A stretch of DNA of 64,000 bases, from IMG/VR virus record IMGVR_UViG_3300025009_000054, positions 78,705-142,704 of that record, one strand, 5' to 3'. Source of the DNA: a virus. Position 1 is the stretch's first letter. Each line of letters begins with the position of its first letter. Below the pieces are notes generated by a model. That model saw only the letters and a list, made by a program, of their open reading frames with translations. It made no database searches and was not told the origin of the DNA. The translations under genes and the position numbers were made by a program. Below are positions 9,446 to 18,017 of the stretch, in pieces.

Positions 9446-10717
9446 TTATCTCCCTCCATCTGTGAACTCAATCAGGTATTTTGGATTTATCTGATCAGTT
9501 CTATACACAATCCACTCATTGTTCATTACTCCAGACTTATTTGCTTTCGCAAAAGTGGAGTCATGCCCACTCTTTGGTAGATTCTCGCCATAGTTATTTG
9601 GTACGTAATATTTGCCCATTGCCACATCACAAAGGAACATATAGCATGAGCTACTTCTAGTACCAGACCAATACCCATCTGAGTAATTCAACGCTTTGGT
9701 TGATTGGTCTGATGTATATATGCCATTGCCAAACATACGCCCAGTACAATATGGAGCATTACTTGGTGGGATAATAAAACCTTTTTGCATAATACTTAAT
9801 AGATTTCCAGACCTAGTACCATGCCATCCATCCCATATATTAGGTAGATTTGCTCCATAATTGGCAAAAGCATTCGACATGGATGCTATCTCAACCTTAA
9901 ATACCTTATGTGGACGAAGTCTAGAGCTTGAATGCATACTTTGTTGGGTAGATACATAGAGCTTTGTTATACGATCGATAACACTCTTGTCAGTAACTAA
10001 ACTTAATGATACCTCAAATAATTTTGGCTCTTCATTAGGTTCATTACCACTAGATACTACCATCTGAACAGATGACTCAAGAGAATCTAAAATACTATTT
10101 TGCTTTTGAATAGCATCAATATTTGGATATAGGTACTTAAGATTGGGTTTCCTCATACCTATATTCTGTGGGATAAGTTGTAGGTACTCGTTAACAGAAT
10201 CTATGAACGAAGGTGATTCATAATCATTGACTATCACATATTTACTTATACTATCAAGTAATAATCTGGCACATGAAATAGCCTCTGCCGTAACTACTCC
10301 AAGCGGTGTAGAATATGTGCCACGGCTTTCATCGTACTGTATTGTGGTATTGGAGAGGATGTTATGTCGATTTACACTGACAAGATACGAAACCAAATCT
10401 CTGGTTTCGTTATTATCTGTTTGTATCTGTCCTGTTGCCACTTGCGCCAGTCTTCCTGACGTAACTGTTTTACCGCTCTCCGTAGAGGTACCCCGTATAG
10501 TTTGCGTCGCCTTGTAACCATGGGATCCCTTCTCAATGACCTTTTGGTCATAGAAACCTTTGCCATGGCCAATGACTTTTCTTTGGCCACTATATCCGAC
10601 ACGGCCCCAGTGAGTTTCTACTGCACCGTCGTCATATAAATAAATAGACCAAAACTTATTATTGTTTTCACTAACATCTGCCTTATTAAAATGACGCTCT
10701 TCCACTATATTTGCCAT
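9446..10717 (-). CDS. PARP1-like poly(ADP-ribose) polymerase (WGR + regulatory + ART domains)
   Basis: Predicted NAD+-dependent ADP-ribosyltransferase. The 423 residues follow the order of eukaryotic DNA-dependent PARPs. A WGR domain comes first (KFWSIYLYDDG...HWGRVGYSGQ, WGR at 37-39). A helical regulatory domain follows (TPLG about 137-140, LIPQNIGMRKPNL about 181-193). The catalytic ART domain is last, with the full H-Y-E triad: His299 in GWHGTRS, Tyr334 in GNGIYTSD and Glu401 in NNEWIVY. The last residues, NPKYLIEF, match the family end. No zinc fingers or BRCT domain are present. ATG start behind CGGAG. The WGR and helical domains of PARP1 couple DNA-end binding to activity, so I infer activation by DNA damage or DNA ends. 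Target unknown: host defence, host enzymes, or phage DNA ends. Confidence 0.92.
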   Translation of the reverse strand: MANIVEERHFNKADVSENNNKFWSIYLYDDGAVETHWGRVGYSGQRKVIGHGKGFYDQKVIEKGSHGYKATQTIRGTSTESGKTVTSGRLAQVATGQIQTDNNETRDLVSYLVSVNRHNILSNTTIQYDESRGTYSTPLGVVTAEAISCARLLLDSISKYVIVNDYESPSFIDSVNEYLQLIPQNIGMRKPNLKYLYPNIDAIQKQNSILDSLESSVQMVVSSGNEPNEEPKLFEVSLSLVTDKSVIDRITKLYVSTQQSMHSSSRLRPHKVFKVEIASMSNAFANYGANLPNIWDGWHGTRSGNLLSIMQKGFIIPPSNAPYCTGRMFGNGIYTSDQSTKALNYSDGYWSGTRSSSCYMFLCDVAMGKYYVPNNYGENLPKSGHDSTFAKANKSGVMNNEWIVYRTDQINPKYLIEFTDGGR

Positions 10718-10814
10718 ACCGATAACTCCGTTTCCGCCCCTACAGGGCTACATGAGTTGTACATCGAACAAGCTAATTGCGTGATCACTATAAAACGGAT
10801 ATGCCCAAAGAAGT

Positions 10815-11204
10815 CTATGTCAAGCTTGACTCTAAAGCATGCTTATCATCCTGAGCAGATGTAGAGCCAGCTCCCATACCACCCTTGTCTGGATCACTAG
10901 CCCAATCACGCTTAAATACCTCTGTTGATACTTCGGTAATCGCGTCCTGCAAATCTATGCCCTCGGCACTACAATACCCAGCTAGAAATACTATAACATC
11001 AGCAACAGCGTCTCTAGCCTTTGATAGATATGTCTCTCTTGTCATGCCACGTATACCCTGAACACTCTTTAGATGCGCGTGTGCTAATTCACCTATTTCC
11101 TCTACGGCTCCAAGTAGACAGTGATACGGCACTTGCTCACCAAAATTCCTATCAGACCACTCCTTTTGATTTCTCTGTAATTCTCGAAATGTTAGCTCAC
11201 TCAC
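10815..11204 (-). CDS. MazG-like nucleoside triphosphate pyrophosphohydrolase
   Basis: 129 residues from GTG at 11204. It shows the all-alpha NTP-PPase pattern: EEIGELAHAHLK (metal-binding EExxE), a short linker, then DAVADVIVFLAGYC and a VFKRDW end. The last about 25 residues are a disordered tail. The family hydrolyses dNTPs to dNMPs and PPi. In Z-genome phages a MazG-like enzyme (MazZ) turns dGTP into dGMP, the PurZ substrate. Because this phage also encodes a PurZ-like protein, that role is the leading hypothesis. General dNTP clean-up or (p)ppGpp hydrolysis are alternatives. It overlaps the helicase stop region and sits upstream of the PARP gene. Confidence 0.82.
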   Translation of the reverse strand: MSELTFRELQRNQKEWSDRNFGEQVPYHCLLGAVEEIGELAHAHLKSVQGIRGMTRETYLSKARDAVADVIVFLAGYCSAEGIDLQDAITEVSTEVFKRDWASDPDKGGMGAGSTSAQDDKHALESSLT

Positions 11205-14122
11205 AGTGATAGTACCTCATACCCTTCATCAGTCGCGTATTTTACCCTATTTCTATGATGCTTCGATAGATACCTACAATTCATATCGGCAATGTCAAGA
11301 ACAAGACCATTCTTCTTATCAGGTCTATTTGGATCTTTCCTCATGACACGACCAACACGCTGTATATACATGCCACGCTCAGCACCATCAACCACCACAA
11401 TTAAGTCTAAACTAGGAACATCAACACCCTCATTAATGAGTGTAGTTATCATGCATTTAAGCTCACGGCTCTTAAGTTTAGTAAATGCACGTTTTCTATC
11501 GCCTTTACTATCACTACTAATAAGCAAGATAGCACCAGGTATTAGGGGTAGTAAATTTTTACCATGCTCCACTTTACTAATAGCTATAGCTACAGTAGAT
11601 CCACTATCCATAGCACGTATTACACTATCGGCTATCATTTGGTTACGTTCTGCATTGTCTATAATGAGTTGTCTATAGACATCGTTATATGATATGTCAA
11701 TTTCCTTACGACATTTTGGACAATAACCTTTGTGGCCTACGAACGATGCTGAGAATTCGATTACATTACCACATTTGCCCTTACCGACCTTAGTTGGGCA
11801 TATAACCTTAATAATATTTTTAGAATGATCAAATTTCTCGCACCTGATAATGGGCGGGACCAATATTCCAGCATCTATAATCTCTTTTGGACGTGCCATA
11901 TACAGCATCCTCGGAAGAGCCGCTTCAATAAGCAGGTCTGTGTCATCGTCACGGTAAGGCGTCGCTGAGTTATGTACTAATACCCCATTAGCCACAAACG
12001 ATGGATGCCCATCCATTTCTAAATCATATACATAGTCGATACTATCAAATACTGATAGTCCAGTATCCTTGATTTGCACCTCATTAAATGAGTAGTTACT
12101 ATGGCAATATTTTGATCTTGTACCGCTACGACCATTATTCTTACCATTCATAGCATTAGTAGACCATGTTACTATATATGACGGATGTTTACCGATAATT
12201 TTCCTACCATACACAGTTCCACCATCACGTGGTCCGGATTTTGGTGATGTAGATCCCGAAACACCTATACTACGAAGCAAACACAGAATATCCATAACTA
12301 ACTTATAGGATGTCGTGGTGTAATAACACCTTTTGCGATTTCTCGATCTTTCTGCACTATGACCATCAGAATCTATTAATCCATTTAATAATTGACGTCT
12401 AGACTGATATGACCATGAAAAAAGACACTCACCTGGTATATGCTTCGTTAAATGGTTTACCTTACCAAAATACGATTGGAATATATCGACTAATATAGCA
12501 CTATTTATCTCTACCTGGGTAGATCCATCTCGTTTATCAAGTGTTAGATTACAATGTAGCCATGACATACTATTCACTTTACTGATAAATGCATCAACAT
12601 CTTCACTACATATCGAAAAACACAATTGATTTGTATCTATCCAACCATCTCCAATAAAATAGCCCATAATATATGCTAAATCTACAGTTGGAATGTACGC
12701 ATCCACCCACCCACCATGTGAATTACCAGAATAGATCCTAGTTGGTTTTGGCAATATATTTTTATGTTGTTTATATATACTTAACGACAAATAGTGTCCA
12801 TACTGACCACGATTCCTAAACCTAAACCATGCTTTTGGGTCCAAATTTAATGCTCGACGATTAGTACTCGTCAAATCAACACATACTAGGGTTCCTGAGT
12901 CATCAGCTCTATCTGACGCGTCGATCATATCAATACCACGATCACACCAATCTATTCCATCATCTCCAATTAATACATCACCAATAATCAAATCCTGGGC
13001 TGATGCTTCAGACACTATAACCTGATGTTTGGTATCTCCAATATTTCTACCACCAGGTACTATCTTATATATGGAATGATCATTCGTCGTATTTAGCCAA
13101 GTTCCGTATACACGTACACCTGGTAGCTCACTAGATGCCGGTACATGCCTAATAAAATTTTTGATAGGTTTCCATGCAAACTTATCACCAGTCCAACCAC
13201 GTGACATTATGCCCTGACCAGATACATCTATAATCTCATATCCATCAGATGTTATATGTGATGCCATGTCAGTACAAGAAGCAATATAGAAAGCATCTGC
13301 GATTTTACAATGTTGTCCAGTCCCAAAAGGACCACCAATAAGCTCTACATACGATTCGCTATGAACTGATAAACCTACGCGTACGTCGGCCTCGGAAAAG
13401 GCTCCGAAGGTATCGAAAACTGTCTGGGCTCGTAGGTGGTGCATTTCATCGCAAAACACGACTCTCGTGTTTTTAATCATATTCTTAAGGTCATTTGTCC
13501 GATAATCGTCCTTTGAACTCATGATCTTACCAATAGTCTGCAATGTCGCAACAGTCACCACATTAGGTTCAAATACAGTATCACCAACTATTCCAATACC
13601 GGTACTCGGTAAATACTCCTTAAATGATTCATATGTCTGATATAAGAGCTCTATATTATGTACCAGAAACACTGATGGAACACCCATTTCAGCTATGGCG
13701 TGAGCGGCAAGTAGTGTCTTACCAGACCCAGTAGGGAGACATATCACGCCACATTTCTTCTCAAGTATTGCTTGACACGCGGCCTTCTGATAATCTCTAG
13801 GATCTCTATTGGGTGTCCAATCGAACTTATCCTCATACCCCTTCTGAATACGATGGTCAATAATATCAATCTTAATATCTGGTCTAGCCTTAGATATAGC
13901 CCATTTTACTCTATCGACAAGTCCTGTTGGAAATTCATATGTGTCAGAGTTAAAAACTGATACAATGCCCGACATATTCTTTTGTGCCCATTTAGACCTA
14001 TGTTTAAACCCAGGATCCTTATATGAGCACACTGAGCACGCATGGCCTACAGCATTTATTGGGTCGTAATCGCACTCTTCAATAATTATTTTACTATACG
14101 CAGACCTTACATCTATTTTCAT
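11201..14122 (-). CDS. Superfamily 2 DNA helicase (UvsW/XPB-like) interrupted by an intein
   Basis: ATP-dependent DNA translocase. I start it at ATG 14122, which overlaps the preceding stop as TAATG. An upstream in-frame ATG at 14137 has only weak ribosome signals. Counting from 14122: N-terminal domain with a CSVCSYK cysteine pair, motif I CLPTGSGKT (about 128-136), motif II DEMHH (225-229), motif III SATPYRDD, then a C-terminal RecA lobe with a CPTKVGKGKCGNV...CPKC zinc-ribbon insertion, and the final QRVGRVMRKDP motif VI. A 467-residue intein lies between GL and the Ser of motif III. After splicing, a helicase of about 505 residues results. Roles of relatives include branch migration, replication restart and recombination. 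Confidence 0.92.
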   Translation of the reverse strand: MKIDVRSAYSKIIIEECDYDPINAVGHACSVCSYKDPGFKHRSKWAQKNMSGIVSVFNSDTYEFPTGLVDRVKWAISKARPDIKIDIIDHRIQKGYEDKFDWTPNRDPRDYQKAACQAILEKKCGVICLPTGSGKTLLAAHAIAEMGVPSVFLVHNIELLYQTYESFKEYLPSTGIGIVGDTVFEPNVVTVATLQTIGKIMSSKDDYRTNDLKNMIKNTRVVFCDEMHHLRAQTVFDTFGAFSEADVRVGLSVHSESYVELIGGPFGTGQHCKIADAFYIASCTDMASHITSDGYEIIDVSGQGIMSRGWTGDKFAWKPIKNFIRHVPASSELPGVRVYGTWLNTTNDHSIYKIVPGGRNIGDTKHQVIVSEASAQDLIIGDVLIGDDGIDWCDRGIDMIDASDRADDSGTLVCVDLTSTNRRALNLDPKAWFRFRNRGQYGHYLSLSIYKQHKNILPKPTRIYSGNSHGGWVDAYIPTVDLAYIMGYFIGDGWIDTNQLCFSICSEDVDAFISKVNSMSWLHCNLTLDKRDGSTQVEINSAILVDIFQSYFGKVNHLTKHIPGECLFSWSYQSRRQLLNGLIDSDGHSAERSRNRKRCYYTTTSYKLVMDILCLLRSIGVSGSTSPKSGPRDGGTVYGRKIIGKHPSYIVTWSTNAMNGKNNGRSGTRSKYCHSNYSFNEVQIKDTGLSVFDSIDYVYDLEMDGHPSFVANGVLVHNSATPYRDDDTDLLIEAALPRMLYMARPKEIIDAGILVPPIIRCEKFDHSKNIIKVICPTKVGKGKCGNVIEFSASFVGHKGYCPKCRKEIDISYNDVYRQLIIDNAERNQMIADSVIRAMDSGSTVAIAISKVEHGKNLLPLIPGAILLISSDSKGDRKRAFTKLKSRELKCMITTLINEGVDVPSLDLIVVVDGAERGMYIQRVGRVMRKDPNRPDKKNGLVLDIADMNCRYLSKHHRNRVKYATDEGYEVLSL
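11969..13369 (-). mobile_element. Intein with LAGLIDADG homing endonuclease in helicase motif III
   Basis: Protein-splicing element of 467 residues. It starts with Ser (SVHSESYVELIGG) and ends with VLVHN before the Ser of SATPYRDD, so N-terminal Ser, penultimate His, terminal Asn and +1 Ser are all in place. The centre has two LAGLIDADG helices, LAYIMGYFIGDGWID and LLNGLIDSDGHSA, each with its acidic residue. Both splicing and homing activities look intact. It disrupts the most conserved motif of the helicase, the usual choice of inteins. Confidence 0.92.
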
Positions 14123-14469
14123 TACTGGTTTCCCCATTTCTTAGAACCAGTCATTGATAGCTCTGGTTCGCGTAAACTACCGCGCCTCGACGTAACATCG
14201 TATAAAAACTTTATGGAGTGCATTACTTCTCTTAAGTAATCACGTTTTGTAATTTGATCTTTACTACCATGATCACGTACCGAATGATCAAGTCTAGACC
14301 ACAAACCAACAACATATGAGTAATATGATGGTAACACCATAAACATTTTATCTACTTCATCACCAGGCACTACTGAGGGTACAGACATTCTATGATATGG
14401 TTCTATCGATTCAAATAGTTCCTCATAGGACACGCTCTCAACATTGTACACTGATATTTCTATTGACAT
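14122..14469 (-). CDS. Hypothetical acidic protein
   Basis: 115 residues from ATG 14469, where GGAGG lies 8 bases upstream. Its stop overlaps the helicase start (TAATG). The N-terminal half is acidic (VESVSYEELFESIEP), the C-terminal half helical and basic, with DYLREVMHSIKFLYDV. No domain recognised. Tight coupling suggests co-expression with the helicase. Confidence 0.65.
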   Translation of the reverse strand: MSIEISVYNVESVSYEELFESIEPYHRMSVPSVVPGDEVDKMFMVLPSYYSYVVGLWSRLDHSVRDHGSKDQITKRDYLREVMHSIKFLYDVTSRRGSLREPELSMTGSKKWGNQ

Positions 14470-14485
14470 ATCTGTACCCTCCAAA

Positions 14486-15277
14486 TCATACGCCATATAA
14501 ATCTAGATTTATAATCGCGTTTTTATATGTAGCCTCTACTAAGTCATTTCCTGTATAGTTTCTCCCCTCTTGTAACGAAGCTATACCCATACTAGCAGTA
14601 CCACAAAATGGATCTATTATGGTCTGTCCAGGGTCTGTATATGTAAGAACTAACCTTCTACATATCTCAATTGGTAACTGGTTTAGGCCAAGACGAGGGC
14701 TCCCCTTCTTATGAAATGATCTAGATATGGTACTACATATATCGGAGATCAATCTACCACCAGGATTCCTCTTATCCTCTTTACCACCATAATCAGATAG
14801 ATACTTCTTACAATGTCTACATACTACATGGGGTTCACGTATGCGATGAAACGTCGACTCATATTCACTGAACCTATCATTCGGCATCCTACGCTTTCTA
14901 AGGACTAAGAACGCATAATGCCTAGGATATAGACCATACTTTTTGGGTCGAGCCCCACTAGGTGCATCCCAAGCTATCCAATGTGCGAACTCTATCCAAT
15001 GATTTGTGCATATCTGCGCACCAGCCATCATAGTCTCATATGGCATGTGATGTAGTATGATCCATCCACCTGGCTTCACAGCAACAGCAGCATCTTCAAC
15101 CCAACGATAGAGTTTTGATAAGTATATCCCATTATCTATACTGTCATTGACACTATCACCATACTGTACGTCTAAATTGAATGGTGGATCAAGAAATACC
15201 ATATCTGGCCTATTATTGCGACTAAGGATTGACTTTATAAAATCGTTATATTCCTTATTATGCATTTCATACGGCAT
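14486..15277 (-). CDS. DNA N6-adenine or N4-cytosine methyltransferase, beta-type motif order
   Basis: 263 residues from ATG 15277 (AAAGGA upstream, TAATAATG junction with the previous stop). Catalytic motif IV DPPF comes first (VFLDPPFNLD near residue 27). The SAM-binding motif I DPFCGTASMG comes near the C-terminus, followed by ALQEGRNYTGNDL-like sequence. This is the circularly permuted beta order. A Cys pair CRHCKK sits in the target-recognition region. No restriction enzyme is next to it, so it is probably an orphan methyltransferase that protects phage DNA or modifies adenine. If the genome truly carries 2-aminoadenine, its substrate specificity becomes an open question. Confidence 0.85.
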   Translation of the reverse strand: MPYEMHNKEYNDFIKSILSRNNRPDMVFLDPPFNLDVQYGDSVNDSIDNGIYLSKLYRWVEDAAVAVKPGGWIILHHMPYETMMAGAQICTNHWIEFAHWIAWDAPSGARPKKYGLYPRHYAFLVLRKRRMPNDRFSEYESTFHRIREPHVVCRHCKKYLSDYGGKEDKRNPGGRLISDICSTISRSFHKKGSPRLGLNQLPIEICRRLVLTYTDPGQTIIDPFCGTASMGIASLQEGRNYTGNDLVEATYKNAIINLDLYGV

Positions 15278-15279
15278 TA

Positions 15280-15573
15280 TTAGATATCCTTTAACCATGA
15301 CATAACATCGTCAGCTATATTATCGCCACGGAATACCTTCACAATAACATCTACGTCCCAACCAAATTTCTTTATAGTCTCATTAATAACATTGTCGTGA
15401 ATATTATCATAAACTACTCCCCACATATCGCTTGGACCCATATCAACCATCGGCTTCGCTACAAAACCGATAGCCATCATCACTAACTGGTCAATCAAAT
15501 GTAAAGTCTTTTCACTTGAATCGAGCATTACTATCGATTTATTATCATCATATTTCTGTATCGTTATCTTCAT
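15280..15573 (-). CDS. Hypothetical protein
   Basis: 97 residues from ATG 15573 (GGAG six bases upstream; the in-frame codon at 15585 has none). Compact alpha/beta composition with KITIQKYDDNKSIVML at the N-terminus and an acidic C-terminal helix. No family recognised. First gene after a terminator-like structure. Confidence 0.65.
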   Translation of the reverse strand: MKITIQKYDDNKSIVMLDSSEKTLHLIDQLVMMAIGFVAKPMVDMGPSDMWGVVYDNIHDNVINETIKKFGWDVDVIVKVFRGDNIADDVMSWLKDI

Positions 15574-15594
15574 GGCATACTCCATACAAAATTA

Positions 15595-15660
15595 AAGCCG
15601 TACCCATACTATAAAGAGGAAGAGGAATGACCTCCTAACTCTACGCATTGGGTACGGCTT
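15595..15660 (-). terminator. Nested hairpin, probable transcription terminator or attenuator
   Basis: Outer arms of 12 bp (15595-15606 with 15649-15660, AAGCCGTACCCA pairing with its complement) enclose a smaller GAGG/CCTC hairpin. On the minus strand the outer stem is followed by TTAATTTTG, a short U-rich tail. It lies in the gap between the small gene at 15.7 kb and the next gene. The inner loop carries a GGAGG that would be hidden or exposed depending on folding. Confidence 0.5.
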
Positions 15661-15696
15661 CATGGTATAATAAGCTACCACACCAATATAACTAAA

Positions 15697-15843
15697 TCAT
15701 TGGTTTTCGATAAACTTAGCGTATTGCAGTATCATCGATGCAGCATTAAGTCGATCTTGATCAGATGTCGGTATTGTTCCATTAACTAATTTCTGCAGAT
15801 ATTCTATTGATTCACCAACAGCAGTAGCAAGGTTCTTATTCAT
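15697..15843 (-). CDS. Small helical protein, 48 residues
   Basis: A short gene with ATG at 15843 and GGGAG eight bases upstream. The product is MNKNLATAVGESIEYLQK onward, ending KFIENQ, and is predicted to be almost wholly helical. It fills a gap otherwise free of genes in front of the nested hairpin. No family recognised. Confidence 0.6.
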   Translation of the reverse strand: MNKNLATAVGESIEYLQKLVNGTIPTSDQDRLNAASMILQYAKFIENQ

Positions 15844-15854
15844 TCTGACACTCC

Positions 15855-16505
15855 CTACTCAGATTTATCTGTAACATATCCAGCGCGGTTTCTATGAACG
15901 CCCTCTGAACAGTTACAGTTCCAACAAAGCACTCTTAATCCTAAATTATCTGGGTATCCATTATTGCGCAACCATCGATAAAACTTCTCACCACCACGCT
16001 TACCATTAATATTAGAGTGTATAATACCATCTTTATATGAGTGGTCTATTGTTAAAAACAATAGATTAGTCTCATGACAGACTACGCATTCGCTTCCATA
16101 ATGAGATATGGCGTCGTACTTCAAACGACGTGAGTATTTCGTATAGTAATTGCTAGACTCAACTATGCCATTATGAGGACATTGCCCACTATTAATAGAT
16201 CTCCCAGAGTTACAATTCCAACACAATAATCTATAACAAGTTGGATATCCATCACGGACTATCTGACGATACAAAGCATGAGTATTTCCAGCTTCCCTAA
16301 GATGTGCTTTACCACCACCATCAATATGATCTAAAGTTAGGAAATCAATATTACTGATACCACAACATGAACATTTACCACCATAATGCTCAATAATCAA
16401 TATGCGGGCTTTCTCTCTGTATCTACGTTTTATAGATTTAATGACATCTGGATGTGACTGGCGATACTCAGCATTCATAACTTTACGCTGTTCTTTACTT
16501 ACCAT
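15855..16505 (-). CDS. Tandem HNH-type endonuclease-like protein
   Basis: 216 residues. Two homologous zinc-bearing HNH-like modules stand in tandem. The first (about 35-120) has CSCCG, LTLDHIDGGG, a long REAGNTHALYRQI helix and LLCWNCN. The second (about 130-205) has CVVCH, LTIDHSYKDG and VLCWNCN. The second lacks part of the first's DHIDGG loop and may be inactive. Such proteins are often mobile homing nucleases or packaging and repair nucleases. The ATG start overlaps the end of the upstream nuclease gene and has no clear Shine-Dalgarno sequence, suggesting translational coupling. Confidence 0.78.
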   Translation of the reverse strand: MVSKEQRKVMNAEYRQSHPDVIKSIKRRYREKARILIIEHYGGKCSCCGISNIDFLTLDHIDGGGKAHLREAGNTHALYRQIVRDGYPTCYRLLCWNCNSGRSINSGQCPHNGIVESSNYYTKYSRRLKYDAISHYGSECVVCHETNLLFLTIDHSYKDGIIHSNINGKRGGEKFYRWLRNNGYPDNLGLRVLCWNCNCSEGVHRNRAGYVTDKSE

Positions 16506-17010
16506 CTAATAGTCCAGCCATTTTACACATCGTTACCCAATCGGACATTTGCATAACAACAAATCTATTAGTATCTCCCTTGATATGAAAACCCATCCAC
16601 GGAATCTTAGGCGGGCTACACTCGCCTGCATCTCTTATTATATCGTCTAAATCTTTTCTTGGTAACACAATATTCTTCTGCACTACACTATGTGGAGTAA
16701 TATCTTTACACTCACCAAGTAATTTGTTACTAACAATATCACCTTTACCGAACTCTTTACTACTACCGGAGTATGGTACTCGATCAGAACCTGTAGCCTT
16801 AGCAAATGCTTTTTCATTTGCCTTACCACGTGCGCGGTTTCTACGGTTTCGCTTTATACGCTCAAATTTGTCAACACGTGCCTTTTCTAGTATATCGGCT
16901 TTCGCAGTATCTGTAAGCGTATCAAGCACTAACTTATATTTATCAAGAGCCTTCGTCTGTTCCGCTGGAGTTAGTATTGTGTTCTCCAGAGTCACCTTCT
17001 TTGATCTCAC
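16495..17010 (-). CDS. Holliday-junction-resolvase-like (Hjc-type) PD-(D/E)xK nuclease
   Basis: Up to 171 residues. The core has the order expected of archaeal-type resolvases: basic RNRARGKANEKAFAKATG with the first acidic residue, RVPYSGSSKEFGKGDIV, then LLGECKDI (the ECK half of the nuclease site). A basic helical N-terminus precedes it. The reading frame from GTG 17010 overlaps recA by 68 bases. A shorter start near 16.93 kb is possible and I cannot decide between them. Directly downstream of recA, it likely resolves recombination intermediates. Confidence 0.78.
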   Translation of the reverse strand: MRSKKVTLENTILTPAEQTKALDKYKLVLDTLTDTAKADILEKARVDKFERIKRNRRNRARGKANEKAFAKATGSDRVPYSGSSKEFGKGDIVSNKLLGECKDITPHSVVQKNIVLPRKDLDDIIRDAGECSPPKIPWMGFHIKGDTNRFVVMQMSDWVTMCKMAGLLDGK

Positions 17011-17989
17011 TTGGCATACCAGCTTTCTGTCTTACAACGGCTATTAAATCCATAATATGCTGACAAAACACTGGATCTGATCTTAACGCAACATCTATAG
17101 CCTTCTTACCATTCCACTTTTTGTCAGTGTTAGCAAGGTAAAACCACGACGACACTTGCGTTATAATATTAAGCGAGATTGCCTCTTCGATTAGATTACC
17201 AATTATATCTATACCAGAATCAAATCTAAAGTCATACTCACCCTTGCCATACGGTGGAGCAACTGATGATTTCTCAACAATAACTCTAACTCTGTGACCT
17301 ACAACATCATCGCCCAATTTGATCTGTTCAAGTCTTTTTAGTTCTAGTCTAAGCGATGCCCAGAATTTGAGAGCCCTTCCACCGGCTGTATCTTCATTTT
17401 TACCGAACATAACCATTGGCTTAGAACGCTTCTGGTTGATAAATACTACTATACACTTCTTTTCGGCAACCTTCGGACCAATCTTCCTTAGTGCCTCAGC
17501 CATAAGTTTCGAAGTTGGTGCGATGTGGGTATCACCAATATCACCCTTAGCTTCATCTTCTGTTACAAGAGCAGCTACACTATCTAGAACGATAAAATCG
17601 AAAATATCCGCATCGATAGCATCTTCAAGTATCTGTAATGCCTCTTCACCAACCATCGGACGTGCATATACAAGTCGATCCGGATCCATTCCTAGCATCA
17701 ATGCGAATGCACCCCAGAATCTACGTTCCATATCTATCCACAGAACGTTACCACAAACATTTTTCTGTATAGACGCACCCCATACCATAGCTAAAGCTGA
17801 TTTTCCGACAGCCTCATCTCCAAATATCTCTACAATAATGCCACGCGGTGCACCACCAAGCTTGATAGCTTTATCGAGTGCTGGTATTCCTGTGGATATA
17901 ACTTCTCCAGGTGGTGGGACCTCTGTACCAACTCTACCTGGGTGTTTTTTACTCTGGGATGTTATAAAATCAGTAAGGGGACCTGCCAT
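16943..17989 (-). CDS. recA: RecA/UvsX-family recombinase
   Basis: 348 residues. Strand-exchange protein that coats ssDNA and pairs homologous duplexes. Walker A is GDEAVGKSA (57-65), Walker B-like FIVLDSVAAL, then FINQKRSKPMVMFG and TAGGRALKFWASLRLEL, typical for RecA. The C-terminal tail is acidic and Gly/Ser-rich. The annotated ATG is preceded by GGAGG at a rather long spacing of about 12. Neighbours are an ssDNA-binding protein upstream and a resolvase-like nuclease downstream, forming a recombination module. Confidence 0.94.
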   Translation of the reverse strand: MAGPLTDFITSQSKKHPGRVGTEVPPPGEVISTGIPALDKAIKLGGAPRGIIVEIFGDEAVGKSALAMVWGASIQKNVCGNVLWIDMERRFWGAFALMLGMDPDRLVYARPMVGEEALQILEDAIDADIFDFIVLDSVAALVTEDEAKGDIGDTHIAPTSKLMAEALRKIGPKVAEKKCIVVFINQKRSKPMVMFGKNEDTAGGRALKFWASLRLELKRLEQIKLGDDVVGHRVRVIVEKSSVAPPYGKGEYDFRFDSGIDIIGNLIEEAISLNIITQVSSWFYLANTDKKWNGKKAIDVALRSDPVFCQHIMDLIAVVRQKAGMPSEIKEGDSGEHNTNSSGTDEGS

Positions 17990-18017
17990 GTTGGGGGATT
18001 ACCTCCGATATTAATGG

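Noticed and set aside
16943-17010. Frameshift error between recA and the resolvase-like gene
   Set aside because: RecA has a complete acidic C-terminus. The overlap is better explained by a long or misplaced start for the downstream gene.
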